From contig NZ_WFLI01000010.1 in NCBI RefSeq assembly GCF_009208555.1, positions 124,001-188,000 on the forward strand: a DNA stretch of 64,000 nt, written 5' to 3'. The position numbers and the translations under genes are program-made. The DNA comes from Janthinobacterium violaceinigrum (GTDB lineage: Bacteria; Pseudomonadota; Gammaproteobacteria; Burkholderiales; Burkholderiaceae_D). Positions within the stretch are counted from its first letter, which is position 1; each line of letters starts with the position of its first letter. This document shows positions 35,518-45,381 of this stretch, piece after piece. The notes under the pieces were generated by a model, which worked only from the letters and a program-made list of their open reading frames with translations, ran no database searches and was not told where the DNA came from.

Positions 35518-36390
35518 ATGCCGCAAACTAAAACGGATTCGGTCAAGGAATTTGACTTTACTGGCAAGGACTTCGAGCGGGTCCGCGCCATGATTTACAA
35601 GCGGGCCGGCATCGCGCTGGCCGACAGCAAGCAGGAGATGGTCTACAGCCGCCTGGCCAGGCGCCTGCGCGCGACCGGCATCTCCTCGTTCGTCCGCTAC
35701 CTGGACGACCTGGAAGCGGGCCGCATGGGCGACGAGTGGGAAGCGTTCACGAATGCGCTGACGACCAACCTGACGTCGTTCTTCCGCGAGGCGCATCACT
35801 TCCCGCTGCTGGCCGAGCATGTGAAAAAACTGAGCGGGCCGATCACCATCTGGTGTTCGGCCAGTTCCACCGGCGAGGAGCCGTATTCGATCGCCATGAC
35901 GGTGTGCGAGGCGTTCAATACGCTCACGCCGCCCGTCACCATCATCGCCACGGATATCGACACGAACGTGCTGGCCACGGCCGCCAATGGCGTCTACAAC
36001 CTGGACCGGCTCGACAAGATGCCGGCCGACCGTGCGCGGCGCTTTTTCTTGCGCGGCAAGGGCGATCGCGAGGGGCAGGTGCGGGTGCGCCCGGAACTGC
36101 GCCAGATGATCACCTTCAAGCCGCTCAACCTGCTGGCCGACAGCTGGCCCCTGACGGGCCAGTTCGACGTCATCTTTTGCCGTAACGTGATGATTTATTT
36201 TGACAAGGCGACGCAGCGCAAGATCCTGTCGCGCTTTGTGCCGTTGATGAAGTCCGATGCCCTGCTGTTTGCGGGCCATTCGGAGAATTTTCTGTACGTG
36301 TCGGATTCATTGAAGCTGCGCGGTAAAACAGTCTATGAGCTCGATCAGCCACGGGGCGCCGCACCCAAGGCATCGTCGCATCGTACATGA
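35518..36390 (+). CDS. cheR: chemotaxis methyltransferase CheR
   Basis: 290 residues. An N-terminal helical CheR domain (~20-80: YKRAGIALADSKQEMVYSRLARRL) is followed by the SAM-binding domain: IWCSASSTGEEPYSIAM (motif I), IIATDIDTNVLATA, and FDVIFCRNVMIYFD. It methylates receptor glutamates using SAM. The beta-subdomain that grips receptor pentapeptides is present, consistent with the DWEEF tail on the neighbouring MCP. GAGAGG ribosome-binding site. Confidence 0.97.
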   Translation: MPQTKTDSVKEFDFTGKDFERVRAMIYKRAGIALADSKQEMVYSRLARRLRATGISSFVRYLDDLEAGRMGDEWEAFTNALTTNLTSFFREAHHFPLLAEHVKKLSGPITIWCSASSTGEEPYSIAMTVCEAFNTLTPPVTIIATDIDTNVLATAANGVYNLDRLDKMPADRARRFFLRGKGDREGQVRVRPELRQMITFKPLNLLADSWPLTGQFDVIFCRNVMIYFDKATQRKILSRFVPLMKSDALLFAGHSENFLYVSDSLKLRGKTVYELDQPRGAAPKASSHRT

Positions 36391-36399
36391 GAGTGAAAT

Positions 36400-37008
36400 A
36401 TGAGCCTGGAACCCAAAGAGCAATTTGCCACTAACGTCTATTACGACAGGACGTTCAATTGTGACGCCGCCAAGATCTTGCCTGGTGAGTATTACTTTAC
36501 CAACAAGGACATGCTGATCGTCACCGTGCTCGGCTCCTGCGTCTCGGCCTGCATCCGCGACCGCGTCACTGGCCTGGGCGGCATGAATCACTTCATGCTG
36601 CCCGACGGCGGCAGCGATCCGAATAGCCCGATCTCGGCGTCGATGCGCTATGGCACCTACGCCATGGAGATCCTGATCAACGATTTGCTGAAGGCGGGCG
36701 CGCGGCGCGAGAACATGGAAGCGAAAGTGTTCGGCGGCGGCGCCGTGCTGCGCGGCTTCACGGCGATCAACGTGGGCGAACGCAATGCGGCCTTCGTCAT
36801 CAATTACCTGAAGGCGGAAAAGATGCGCGTGGTGGCCGAGGACCTGAACGACATCCACCCGCGCAAGGTGTATTTCTTCCCCCGCAGCGGCAAGGTCCTG
36901 GTGAAAAAGCTGATGCAGACGCATAACGATACACTGGTGCGCCGCGAACTCGATTACGCCAGCCGTCTCAAGGTTGCGCCGGTGGGCGGCGAGATCGAAC
37001 TGTTTTAA
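36400..37008 (+). CDS. cheD: chemoreceptor glutamine deamidase CheD
   Basis: 202 residues. The deamidase triad is intact: Cys47 in [14 protein letters not shown], His64 in [10 protein letters not shown] and Thr86 in [10 protein letters not shown]. It deamidates receptor Gln to Glu. The C-terminus GGEIELF is nearly the same as the CheZ-like protein's SGDIELF, suggesting a shared partner. Nine bases separate it from cheR; cheB follows after 110 bp. Confidence 0.96.
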   Translation: MSLEPKEQFATNVYYDRTFNCDAAKILPGEYYFTNKDMLIVTVLGSCVSACIRDRVTGLGGMNHFMLPDGGSDPNSPISASMRYGTYAMEILINDLLKAGARRENMEAKVFGGGAVLRGFTAINVGERNAAFVINYLKAEKMRVVAEDLNDIHPRKVYFFPRSGKVLVKKLMQTHNDTLVRRELDYASRLKVAPVGGEIELF

Positions 37009-37118
37009 CTGCCGGAGCAAAACCTGCCGGGCGCGGGCTTCTGTCCCATGCGCCATGCAGGTTTGCCAGGCGTTCTTACCGATTTAGAATAAGGGCTGCA
37101 AGGCCTGGAAGGATAACT

Positions 37119-38189
37119 ATGAAGATCAAGGTATTGATCGTGGATGATTCGGCGCTGATCCGCAGCGTCATGACGGAAATCGTGAACAGCCAGCCCGACA
37201 TGGAAGTGGTGGGCGCGGCGCCCGATCCGCTGGTGGCGCGCGAGATGATCAAGCAGACCAACCCCGACGTGCTGACCCTCGACGTCGAGATGCCGAAAAT
37301 GGATGGCCTGGACTTCCTGGAAAAGCTGATGCGTCTGCGTCCGATGCCGGTGCTGATGGTGTCGTCGCTGACGGAGCGCGGTTCGGAAATCACCATGCGC
37401 GCGCTGGAACTGGGCGCCGTTGATTTCGTCACCAAGCCGAAGATCTCGATCCAGAGCGGCATGCGCGAATACACGGACATGATCGCCGACAAGATCCGTG
37501 CCGCCTCGAAGGCACGCATCCGCGCGCGCACCCTGCCATCGGCCGGCGACAAGGTGGCCGCACCGCTGCCTGCGCTGCGCAGTCCATTGACGTCGAGCGA
37601 AAAGCTGATCATCGTGGGCGCCTCGACGGGCGGCACGGAAGCGATCCGCGAATTCCTCATGCAGATGCCGTCCGATTGCCCCGGCATCCTGATCACGCAG
37701 CACATGCCCGAAGGGTTTACGCGCTCGTTTGCGCGCCGCCTCGATTCGCTGTGCAAGATCTCGGTGCAGGAAGCGGCCGGCGGCGAACGGGTGCTGCCCG
37801 GCCACGCCTACATCGCGCCCGGCCATTCGCACCTGACCTTGACGCGCAGCGGCGCCAACTACATGACCAAGATCGACCAGGGCGAACCCGTCAACCGCCA
37901 CCGTCCGTCCGTCGACGTGCTGTTCCGGTCAGCCGCGCAATCGGCCGGCAAGAATGCCGTCGGCGTGATCCTGACGGGCATGGGCAAGGATGGCGCGCAA
38001 GGCATGTTGGAGATGAAGGCTGCGGGAGCGTATAATTTTGCGCAGGATGAAGCCAGTTGCGTGGTGTTCGGCATGCCGCGCGAGGCGATCGCCATCGGTG
38101 CTGCGCATGAGGTCGGCGCTCTGACGGCGCTGCCGGGCATGGTGCTGGGACACCTGGCTGCGCATGGCATGCGCGCTTTGCGCGTGTAA
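37119..38189 (+). CDS. cheB: chemotaxis methylesterase CheB
   Basis: 356 residues. The receiver domain has phospho-acceptor Asp55 in [16 protein letters not shown] and Lys in [10 protein letters not shown]. After a linker, the methylesterase domain has Ser169 ([11 protein letters not shown]), His195 ([10 protein letters not shown]) and Asp291 ([10 protein letters not shown]), the complete catalytic triad. Phosphorylated by CheA, it removes receptor methyl groups and resets sensitivity. Confidence 0.97.
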   Translation: MKIKVLIVDDSALIRSVMTEIVNSQPDMEVVGAAPDPLVAREMIKQTNPDVLTLDVEMPKMDGLDFLEKLMRLRPMPVLMVSSLTERGSEITMRALELGAVDFVTKPKISIQSGMREYTDMIADKIRAASKARIRARTLPSAGDKVAAPLPALRSPLTSSEKLIIVGASTGGTEAIREFLMQMPSDCPGILITQHMPEGFTRSFARRLDSLCKISVQEAAGGERVLPGHAYIAPGHSHLTLTRSGANYMTKIDQGEPVNRHRPSVDVLFRSAAQSAGKNAVGVILTGMGKDGAQGMLEMKAAGAYNFAQDEASCVVFGMPREAIAIGAAHEVGALTALPGMVLGHLAAHGMRALRV

Positions 38190-38267
38190 GCCACGTTTTA
38201 TATGATCTGAGGCAAGTTTGTTCGCCTAAAAGCAACGAAAATGCTATCCTACAACTTGCTGCCGTAG

Positions 38268-38303
38268 TGTCGACCATAATGTCGGCATTCATGTCGATAT
38301 TAT
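38268..38303 (+). repeat. three 12-bp direct repeats upstream of second cheY
   Basis: TGTCGACCATAA, TGTCGGCATTCA and TGTCGATATTAT follow one another at an exact 12-bp period in the 147-bp gap between cheB and cheY. They end 33 bp before the cheY ATG. The common core is TGTCGnnATnnA/T. Confidence 0.5.
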
Positions 38304-38336
38304 TAACAAACCGCTACAGAAACAACGGAGTTATTC

Positions 38337-38735
38337 ATGGCTGATCCAAAGATGAAATTTTTAGTCGTTGACGATTTTTCGACGATGCGCCGCATTGTCC
38401 GGAATCTGTTGAAGGAACTGGGTTATGCCAACGTCGATGAGGCGGAAGACGGCGTGATGGGCCTGGCCAAGCTGCGCGCGGAATCGTACGATTTCGTCGT
38501 CTCGGACTGGAACATGCCAAACATGGATGGCCTGACGATGCTGCAGCATATCCGCGCCGATCCCGCACTGGCCAAGCTGCCCGTGCTGATGGTCACCGCC
38601 GAAGCGAAAAAAGAAAACATCATCGCCGCCGCGCAAGCGGGCGCCAGCGGTTATGTGGTCAAGCCGTTCACGGCCGCGACCCTCGATGAAAAGCTGAACA
38701 AGATTTTCGAGAAGCTGGAAAAAGCCGGCGCCTGA
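38337..38735 (+). CDS. cheY: CheY, motor-switch response regulator (second copy)
   Basis: 132 residues, closely following classical Che[24 protein letters not shown], the phospho-acceptor Asp in [14 protein letters not shown], the switch Thr in [13 protein letters not shown] and Lys in [12 protein letters not shown]. This is the copy expected to bind FliM and reverse the motor. In many betaproteobacteria cheZ follows it; here a strong terminator and then a minus-strand SDR follow instead. CGGAG ribosome-binding site upstream. Confidence 0.97.
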   Translation: MADPKMKFLVVDDFSTMRRIVRNLLKELGYANVDEAEDGVMGLAKLRAESYDFVVSDWNMPNMDGLTMLQHIRADPALAKLPVLMVTAEAKKENIIAAAQAGASGYVVKPFTAATLDEKLNKIFEKLEKAGA

Positions 38736-38760
38736 TCACGGCTTGCCACGCTTGAAAAAA

Positions 38761-38794
38761 AACGCTGCCGGTGCGAACCGGCAGCGTTTTTTTT
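38761..38794. terminator. bidirectional intrinsic terminator between cheY and the SDR
   Basis: 12-bp perfect stem (AACGCTGCCGGT at 38761-38772 with ACCGGCAGCGTT at 38777-38788), a GCGA tetraloop, a T-run on the right and an A-run on the left. It can end both convergent transcripts. Confidence 0.92.
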
Positions 38795-38808
38795 CGTCCG
38801 CAGGAATT

Positions 38809-39561
38809 TCAGACCAGTCCGCCATTTGCGCGCAGCGTCTGGCCATTCACCCAACGGCCATCGGGCCCGGCCAAGAAGACCACGGCGGCCGCGATGTCGT
38901 CCGGCGTGCCCAGGCGTTCCAGGGGCGCCATCTTGCTCATGCGCTCTATCGTTTCCTCCGTCTTGCCGTTCAAGAACAGGGCCGTGGCCGTGGGGCCGGG
39001 AGCGACGGCGTTGACGGTGATGTCCTTGCCGCGCAATTCCTTGGCAAAGATATTCGTCATCGTCTCGATGGCCGCCTTGGTGGCGCCGTAGACGGAGTAG
39101 CCGGGCAGGGCCAGGCCGATCACGCTGGTCGAAAAGTTGATGACGCTGCCGCCGCGGCGCAAGCGCGTCGCCGCCTGGCGCATGGTGTTGAAGCTGCCCT
39201 TGACGTTGATGGCGAACAGGCGGTCGAAGGTGGCGTCGTCCGTGACGGCCAGGGTGGGCAACACGGGCGGCATGATGCCGGCGTTGTTGACCAGCACGTC
39301 AACGCCGCCGAAGGCCGCTTCGGCCCCATCGAACAGGGCTTGCACGTCGGCCACATCGGCCACGTTGGCCCTGACCGCGACGGCACTGCCGCCGTCGGCC
39401 GCGATGGCCGCCACCAGCTGCTCCGCTTCGGCCTTGCCGCTGGCGTAATTGACGACGACCTGCATGCCGTCGCGCGCCAGGCGGCGGGCGATGGCCGCGC
39501 CTATGCCGCGCGAGGCGCCCGTGACGATGGCAACTCTGGCGGAATGGGATGCTGTGTTCAT
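38809..39561 (-). CDS. short-chain dehydrogenase/reductase
   Basis: 250 residues from MNTASHSARVAIV (AGGAGA ribosome-binding site; the frame runs 38 codons further up but without one). Classical SDR: cofactor motif VTGASRGIGAAIA, VNNAGIM, catalytic Ser in INFSTSVIG, Tyr/Lys in YSVYGATKAAIE, then VNAVAPGPTATALF. The Arg after TGAS and the VNYASGK turn suggest NADPH. Resembles glucose/ribitol-type or FabG-like reductases; substrate unknown. A perfect 11-bp-arm palindrome sits about 65 bp upstream, so expression is probably controlled by a dimeric repressor. Confidence 0.9.
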   Translation of the reverse strand: MNTASHSARVAIVTGASRGIGAAIARRLARDGMQVVVNYASGKAEAEQLVAAIAADGGSAVAVRANVADVADVQALFDGAEAAFGGVDVLVNNAGIMPPVLPTLAVTDDATFDRLFAINVKGSFNTMRQAATRLRRGGSVINFSTSVIGLALPGYSVYGATKAAIETMTNIFAKELRGKDITVNAVAPGPTATALFLNGKTEETIERMSKMAPLERLGTPDDIAAAVVFLAGPDGRWVNGQTLRANGGLV

Positions 39562-39625
39562 GGTGCTTCTCCTGTCATGGTGGGAGGCCCGTATGCCGTC
39601 GCTGCGAGCCAGTGCCCCCATTGTG

Positions 39626-39651
39626 ATCTTTATCCGTTTGCGGATAAAGAT
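39626..39651. promoter_or_regulatory. 26-bp palindromic operator upstream of SDR
   Basis: ATCTTTATCCG (39626-39636) and its exact reverse complement CGGATAAAGAT (39641-39651), separated by TTTG. The length and symmetry are typical of TetR- or MarR-type operators. No regulator gene is adjacent. Confidence 0.7.
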
Positions 39652-39766
39652 GGGGATGCTGCTTTCAGTGTGCAAATCATATCAACAATTGCGGCCGGCC
39701 TGCCTGCTGCGGACACGCATGCTCACCTTGACTGCAAGTAATTGCGCAACGGAATGAAATATTTCC

Positions 39767-39780
39767 TAAAGTTAACTTTA
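39767..39780. promoter_or_regulatory. 14-bp perfect palindrome upstream of lipoprotein gene
   Basis: TAAAGTTAACTTTA, 75 bp upstream of the lipoprotein ATG. Its first half resembles a sigma-28 -35 box, but no matching -10 element follows. Confidence 0.35.
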
Positions 39781-39855
39781 CACGTCAAATAATTTGGCCC
39801 ATGATCGCTGCACTATTCCACCTCTGTCCCCGACCCCGACAAGAAGGAGCGCACC

Positions 39856-40320
39856 ATGCGCCGAGCACCCGTATTATTTTTTGCCTTGAGCACCACTCTG
39901 CTGGCAGCCTGCGGCGTGAGCCTGGAACAGGCGAGTGTCGCCCCCGTCATCGCCGAGGCGCAGCCAGCGGAGGCCCGCGACGGGGCCGTGCAGCCGTTTG
40001 CTGACGGCGACGGCCGGCATGCCTATCTGCACCGCGTGGGAGGGCATGACTATGTCAGCCTGAGCCAGGATGGCCCGCAGGGGGGCTTGCCGATACTCAC
40101 GGGGGCGCAGCGCGGTGCGCACGCCATCCGCCTGCTGGCAGCCGATCCGGCCCAGGCGCGGGCCATCCTGCGCAGCCTGAGGCTGCCTGCGAACCAGCGC
40201 AAGCTGTGGGCGGGACAGGAAATCGTGCTCGATGCCGCCAGTTATGACATGTTGCAAGCGGCACGCGGCCGCAACAAGCCCCTGTTTGCGGAACTCAGGC
40301 TGGTGGGGATGGAGAAGTAA
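39856..40320 (+). CDS. small lipoprotein of unknown function
   Basis: 154 residues. A signal peptide ends in the lipobox LLAAC with Cys20, so the mature protein should be lipid-anchored in the envelope. The mature part has no recognised domain; DGRHAYLHRVGGHDYVSLSQDG suggests a small beta-rich fold. No operon partners. A run of five AGAAAC hexamers follows its stop, before the convergent panC. Confidence 0.65.
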   Translation: MRRAPVLFFALSTTLLAACGVSLEQASVAPVIAEAQPAEARDGAVQPFADGDGRHAYLHRVGGHDYVSLSQDGPQGGLPILTGAQRGAHAIRLLAADPAQARAILRSLRLPANQRKLWAGQEIVLDAASYDMLQAARGRNKPLFAELRLVGMEK

Positions 40321-40325
40321 GGAAA

Positions 40326-40355
40326 AGAAACAGAAACAGAAACAGAAACAGAAAC
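40326..40355 (+). repeat. AGAAAC hexamer repeat, five units
   Basis: Five perfect tandem copies of AGAAAC just after the lipoprotein stop, outside coding sequence. Confidence 0.85.
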
Positions 40356-40397
40356 GGGACCGAATGGCCCCGTCGCGGTGACGCTTGGAGATGGCGC

Positions 40398-41249
<852 letters not shown>

Positions 41250-41291
41250 CTAAAACCCCGTTGTACGGTGGTCAGTGACAAAGGGAGGGGA

Positions 41292-42224
41292 TCAGGCGGG
41301 CGAATAGGCCAGCCGGACGTAGATGGGGGCAAACGGTTCGGCTTGCGTAATTTCGATCAGGGTTTCCTTGGCCAGTTCCAGCAGGGCCACGAAGTTGACG
41401 ACCACCACGGGCACGCCGCCGGCAATGTCGAACAGTTCGCTGAACTCGACGAAGCGCGACGATTGCAAGTGGCGCAGGATGCTCGACATGTGCTCGCGCA
41501 CGGACAGTTCCTGGCGGCTGATGCGGTGATGCTGGGTCAGCTTGGCGCGTTTCAGCACGTCGAGCCACGCCTGCTGCAAGTCCACCGGTTCCACGTCGGG
41601 CCAGGTGGGCGTCAGGCTTTGCTCGATGAAAATCTGCGTGCGCACGAAATCGCGTTCGAACTGGGGAATGGCGTTCAGGTCGTAGGCGGCCAGCTTGATC
41701 TGCTCGTACTCGAGCAGGCGGCGCACCAGTTCGGCACGGGGGTCGCCGCCATCTTCCTCGACGTCGCTCTTGCGCGAAGGCAAGAGCATGCGCGACTTGA
41801 TCTCGATCAGCATGGCCGCCATCAACAGGTACTCGGCGGCCAGTTCCAGGTTGCGCACACGGATCTGGTCCACATATTTCAGATATTGCAGGGTCACCTG
41901 CGCCATCGGGATATCGAGGATGTTGAAGTTTTGCTTGCGGATCAGATAGAGCAGCAAGTCGAGCGGGCCTTCGAAGGCTTCGAGGAAGATTTCCAGCGCG
42001 TCCGGCGGAATGTACAGATCCGTCGGCATGCGCATCATCGGCTCGCCATACAGGCGGGCGATGCCCAGCGGGTCGGCGGCGGGCGCCGCGTCCGTTACTG
42101 CCGTGGCCGATGCTGCAGGGTCGCCGCTGCCGTCGCCGTCAGCGACAGGTACGGGCGACTCGATGACTGCGCCGGCACCGGAAGCGTCCACTTCCGGCGT
42201 GACTGCAGACTCTTCAGGCAACAT
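41292..42224 (-). CDS. scpA: segregation and condensation protein A
   Basis: 310 residues. Kleisin subunit that bridges SMC heads in the chromosome-condensing SMC-ScpAB complex. A variable Ala/Asp-rich N-terminus (~65 residues) precedes the conserved kleisin region: FEGPLDLLLYLIRKQNFNILDIP, AAEYLLMAAMLIEIKSRMLLP. The C-terminal winged helix covers roughly the last 80 residues. Cotranscribed with a DUF3460 gene upstream (17 bp) and panC downstream. scpB is not in the window. Confidence 0.95.
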   Translation of the reverse strand: MLPEESAVTPEVDASGAGAVIESPVPVADGDGSGDPAASATAVTDAAPAADPLGIARLYGEPMMRMPTDLYIPPDALEIFLEAFEGPLDLLLYLIRKQNFNILDIPMAQVTLQYLKYVDQIRVRNLELAAEYLLMAAMLIEIKSRMLLPSRKSDVEEDGGDPRAELVRRLLEYEQIKLAAYDLNAIPQFERDFVRTQIFIEQSLTPTWPDVEPVDLQQAWLDVLKRAKLTQHHRISRQELSVREHMSSILRHLQSSRFVEFSELFDIAGGVPVVVVNFVALLELAKETLIEITQAEPFAPIYVRLAYSPA

Positions 42225-42241
42225 CGTGCCGGTTCCAGATC

Positions 42242-42451
42242 TTAGTTCTTGTTCTGGTAAACGTAAGCCTGTTGCTTGACAGCCGATGCCAGCTGGCGCT
42301 CCTGCTCATCGATGCTGACGGCCGGCTTGTCCCACAGCAGGGCGCGGCCCGCTTGCTGGCCCGCTTCCATGCCAGGATTCTTGGCCTTCAGTTCGGCGAT
42401 GAACAAGGTGTGGTCGGATACGTAGTTGGTGTGTTTTGCAGGCAGTTTCAT
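42242..42451 (-). CDS. DUF3460 family small protein
   Basis: 69 residues from MKLPAKHTNYVSDHT. The pattern YVSDHTLFIAELKAKNPG and RALLWDKP matches the short DUF3460 family, found beside scpA/panC in Burkholderiales. Soluble, helical, unknown function. An AGAAGAGA ribosome-binding site precedes the chosen ATG; the open frame runs 28 codons further upstream without support. Confidence 0.85.
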   Translation of the reverse strand: MKLPAKHTNYVSDHTLFIAELKAKNPGMEAGQQAGRALLWDKPAVSIDEQERQLASAVKQQAYVYQNKN

Positions 42452-42559
42452 ATTCTCTTCTGAGTGTCTTATAAGTAAGGTCAGCCGGCCGTATTTTACC
42501 GCGCCGTATCGCTTGGCGGGTTGTTGTATCGGCAAGTCCAGGGGCGAAATTGCTAAAAA

Positions 42560-43042
42560 TCAATAACGCAGCAGGCGCCGCATCACCATCGGCGCCGGTT
42601 CGGCGGGGTTGGCGTGCGAATATTCCAGTTCTTCGGCCAGCTCGAATTCGAAGGCCGCATAAAAATCGAGCAGCTTGCGCTGGTCGCGCCGCACGGCCAG
42701 GCGCAATTCCTCGGCCTGGCACGAGAGGCCGTGATGAATGATGGCTTCCAGCAAGTGCTGCGAAACGTGGCTGCCCCGGTAGGCGGGCAGCACGCCCATG
42801 CGGGAAATCTTCCAGATGGCGGGATCGCTGTCGAGCGGCATCCAGCGCAGCGAGCCGGCTGGAATGTCGTCGATCAGCAACAGAAAACCGCCGCCGTGGC
42901 GCAATTGCTCTTCCACTTGCTGCGCCGTCTCGTGGTGTCCACTGGACGAGGCGGCCACCTTGCCGGCCCACGCGGCGCGGGTCAGGTCGGCTATCAGCTG
43001 TGCATCGGCATTTGTTGCTTCGCGCACCACGATATTCATCAT
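42560..43042 (-). CDS. GNAT-family acetyltransferase
   Basis: 160 residues. GNAT fold: MNIVVREATNADAQLIADLTRAAW (beta1-alpha1), LLLIDDIPAGSLRWMP, and the acetyl-CoA stretch MGVLPAYRGSHVSQHLLEAIIHHG (Q/RxxGxG is altered to RGSHVS). Substrate unknown. Sixteen bases downstream of metG on the same strand, so probably cotranscribed. ATG 43042 or 43039. Confidence 0.8.
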   Translation of the reverse strand: MMNIVVREATNADAQLIADLTRAAWAGKVAASSSGHHETAQQVEEQLRHGGGFLLLIDDIPAGSLRWMPLDSDPAIWKISRMGVLPAYRGSHVSQHLLEAIIHHGLSCQAEELRLAVRRDQRKLLDFYAAFEFELAEELEYSHANPAEPAPMVMRRLLRY

Positions 43043-43058
43043 CGGTTCCTGTCTGTCC

Positions 43059-45221
43059 TTAGCGGATGCGCATGCCAGGTTCGGCGCCTGGCCACGGGTT
43101 CAGGATGTAGATGCCCGGATTCGCCTTCTCGTCAGCGGCGGAGGCCGCCATGACCATGCCTTCGGAAATGCCGAACTTCATCTTGCGCGGCGCCAGGTTG
43201 GCCACCAGCACCGTCAGCTTGCCGATCAGCTCTTCCGGCTGGTAGGCCGAGCGGATACCCGAGAACACATTGCGCAAACGGCCTTCGCCCGCATCCAGGG
43301 TCAGGCGCAGCAGCTTGTCCGAGCCGTCCACCAGTTCGCAGTTGACGATCTTGGCGATGCGCAGGTCGACCTTGAGGAAGTCGTCGATCTTGATCTCGGG
43401 TGCCAGTTCCTCGATGGCGGAAGCCGGTGTTTCCGCAACCGGCGCAGGTGCAGCGTCGTTGGCGGCGTCGGCTGCCGGTGCCGCCACGGCGGCCGCTTGC
43501 GGCGCGTCAAACAGCGCTTCGATCATCTTTGCATCCATGCGCGTCATCAAATGGCTGTAGGCGCCGATGGTGCGGCCCAGCATGCTGTTCGAGACGGCGT
43601 CGCCGAACACTTGCGTGTCGGCCCAGGTGAATTCGGCGTCGTTGAGGAACGAGGCCACGTTCTTCGCCACGCCCGGCAGCACCGGCGACAGCAGGATCGT
43701 CAGCTGGCGGAACAGGATCAGGGCCGTGGTGCACACGTCGTGCAGCTCGGCCGTCTTGTCCGCATCCTTGGCCAGGATCCATGGCTTGTTTTCATCGACA
43801 TACTGGTTGGTGATGTCGGCGATTTCCATGATTTCGCGCAAGGCCTTGCCGAATTCGCGGTTCTCGAAGTGCGCGGCGATGCTGGCCTGGCGCTCGACGA
43901 TGACGCCGTTGACGTCCACCGTCAGCGCGCGGTTGATCCAGCTTTGCGCGCCTTCCGACAGCGTCGACGCCAGCTTGCCGTCGAAACGCTTGGCGATGAA
44001 ACCGGCGCAGCGGCTGGCGATGTTCACGTATTTGCCGATCAGGTCGCTGTTCACGCGGGCCACGAAATCGTCGCCGTTGAAGTCCAGGTCTTCCACTTTC
44101 GAGTTCAGCTTGAAGGCGATGTAGTAGCGCAGCCATTCCGGGTTCATGCCCAGGTCCAGGTAGCGCAGCGGCGAAATGCCCGTGCCGCGCGACTTCGACA
44201 TCTTTTCGTTGTTGACCGTCAGGAAGCCGTGGACATTGACTTTCAGTTTGTCGATCACCGGGTGGCCGGCAAATTTCAGCATGGCGGGCCAGAACAGCAA
44301 ATGGAAGGACACGATGTCCTTGCCGATGAAGTGAATTTGTTCCGTGGCAGGATCGTTCAGCAAGGCGTCGAAATCGAGGCCTTTCTTGTCGCAATAGTTT
44401 TTCAGGCTGGCCAGGTAGCCGACGGGCGCGTCCATCCACACATAGAAGAACTTGCCCGGCGCATCGGGAATCGGGATGCCGAAGTAGGGCGCATCGCGCG
44501 AGATATCCCAGTCGGCCAGCTTTTCGCCCGCTTCGCCCAGCCATTCGCTGACCTTGTTGACCATTTCAGGCTGCAAGCGGCCTGGCGTGTTGAGCCAATC
44601 CTTGAGGAATTCGAAGCAGCGCGGGTCGGACAGCTTGAAGAAATACTGTTCCGACGGCTTCATCACGGGCGTCGCATTGGTAAACACGGAGAACGGATTG
44701 ACCAGGTCGGTCGGCTGGTAGGCGGCGCCGCACACTTCGCAATTGTCGCCGTACTGGTTCTTGGCGCCGCATTTCGGGCATTCGCCCTTGATGTTGCGGT
44801 CGGCCAGGAACATGCCTTTCACGGGGTCGAAGAAGCGGTCGACGGTTTTCGTGACGATCAGGCCCGTATCGCGCAGCTTGCGGTAGATCGATTGCGACAG
44901 GTCGACGTTTTCCGGCGAGTCGGTCGAATACCAGTTGTCGAAGGCGATATGGAAGCCGTCCAGGTACTGGGCGCGGCCGGCGGCGATATTGGCGACGAAT
45001 TGCTGCGGCGTGATGCCTTCCTTTTCGGCGGCGATCATGATGGGCGTGCCATGCGTATCGTCGGCGCCCACAAAGTGCACTTCACGGCCGGCTGCGCCAT
45101 CGCGTTGCATTCGCTGGAACCGGACCCAGATATCGGCCTGGATGTATTCCATGATGTGGCCAATGTGAAAAGCGGCGTTTGCGTAAGGCAGGGCAGTGGT
45201 GACGAACAGCTTGCGAGTCAT
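43059..45221 (-). CDS. metG: methionyl-tRNA synthetase
   Basis: 720 residues. Class I synthetase with the HIGH motif in [14 protein letters not shown], a zinc knuckle ([17 protein letters not shown]), the anticodon-binding helical domain, KMSKS in [12 protein letters not shown], and a C-terminal tRNA-binding (Trbp111-like) domain from ~residue 615 ([18 protein letters not shown]), joined by an Ala-rich linker. The start at [15 protein letters not shown] matches the family; the frame extends 50 codons upstream spuriously. Divergent from apbC. Confidence 0.98.
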   Translation of the reverse strand: MTRKLFVTTALPYANAAFHIGHIMEYIQADIWVRFQRMQRDGAAGREVHFVGADDTHGTPIMIAAEKEGITPQQFVANIAAGRAQYLDGFHIAFDNWYSTDSPENVDLSQSIYRKLRDTGLIVTKTVDRFFDPVKGMFLADRNIKGECPKCGAKNQYGDNCEVCGAAYQPTDLVNPFSVFTNATPVMKPSEQYFFKLSDPRCFEFLKDWLNTPGRLQPEMVNKVSEWLGEAGEKLADWDISRDAPYFGIPIPDAPGKFFYVWMDAPVGYLASLKNYCDKKGLDFDALLNDPATEQIHFIGKDIVSFHLLFWPAMLKFAGHPVIDKLKVNVHGFLTVNNEKMSKSRGTGISPLRYLDLGMNPEWLRYYIAFKLNSKVEDLDFNGDDFVARVNSDLIGKYVNIASRCAGFIAKRFDGKLASTLSEGAQSWINRALTVDVNGVIVERQASIAAHFENREFGKALREIMEIADITNQYVDENKPWILAKDADKTAELHDVCTTALILFRQLTILLSPVLPGVAKNVASFLNDAEFTWADTQVFGDAVSNSMLGRTIGAYSHLMTRMDAKMIEALFDAPQAAAVAAPAADAANDAAPAPVAETPASAIEELAPEIKIDDFLKVDLRIAKIVNCELVDGSDKLLRLTLDAGEGRLRNVFSGIRSAYQPEELIGKLTVLVANLAPRKMKFGISEGMVMAASAADEKANPGIYILNPWPGAEPGMRIR

Positions 45222-45381
45222 GATTGATGCACTTTTGGGATGGATAATAGGACATTTTAACAGCGGAAAGGCAATATGAGCAGATGCAGCGCTGGCAAGT
45301 GATGCTTTTGCCGCCATCGCGCCATGCAAATTTGCGCTAGACTGCGCGTATTGCATATATGTAGTACACACGGAGATTTAC

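Larger units (their letters stand above)
39562..39855. other. divergent intergenic region between SDR and lipoprotein genes
   Basis: 294 bp, A/T-richer than its surroundings, with no gene seen. It holds the palindrome at 39626-39651 on the SDR side and a 14-bp palindrome at 39767-39780 on the lipoprotein side. AGAAGGAG just before 39856 is the lipoprotein ribosome-binding site. Confidence 0.6.

Noticed and set aside
42798..45227. 809-codon open frame on the plus strand opposite metG
   Set aside because: Fully antisense to metG, which has all synthetase motifs. The translated frame is Arg/Val/His/Gln-rich, the usual shadow of high-G+C codon use.
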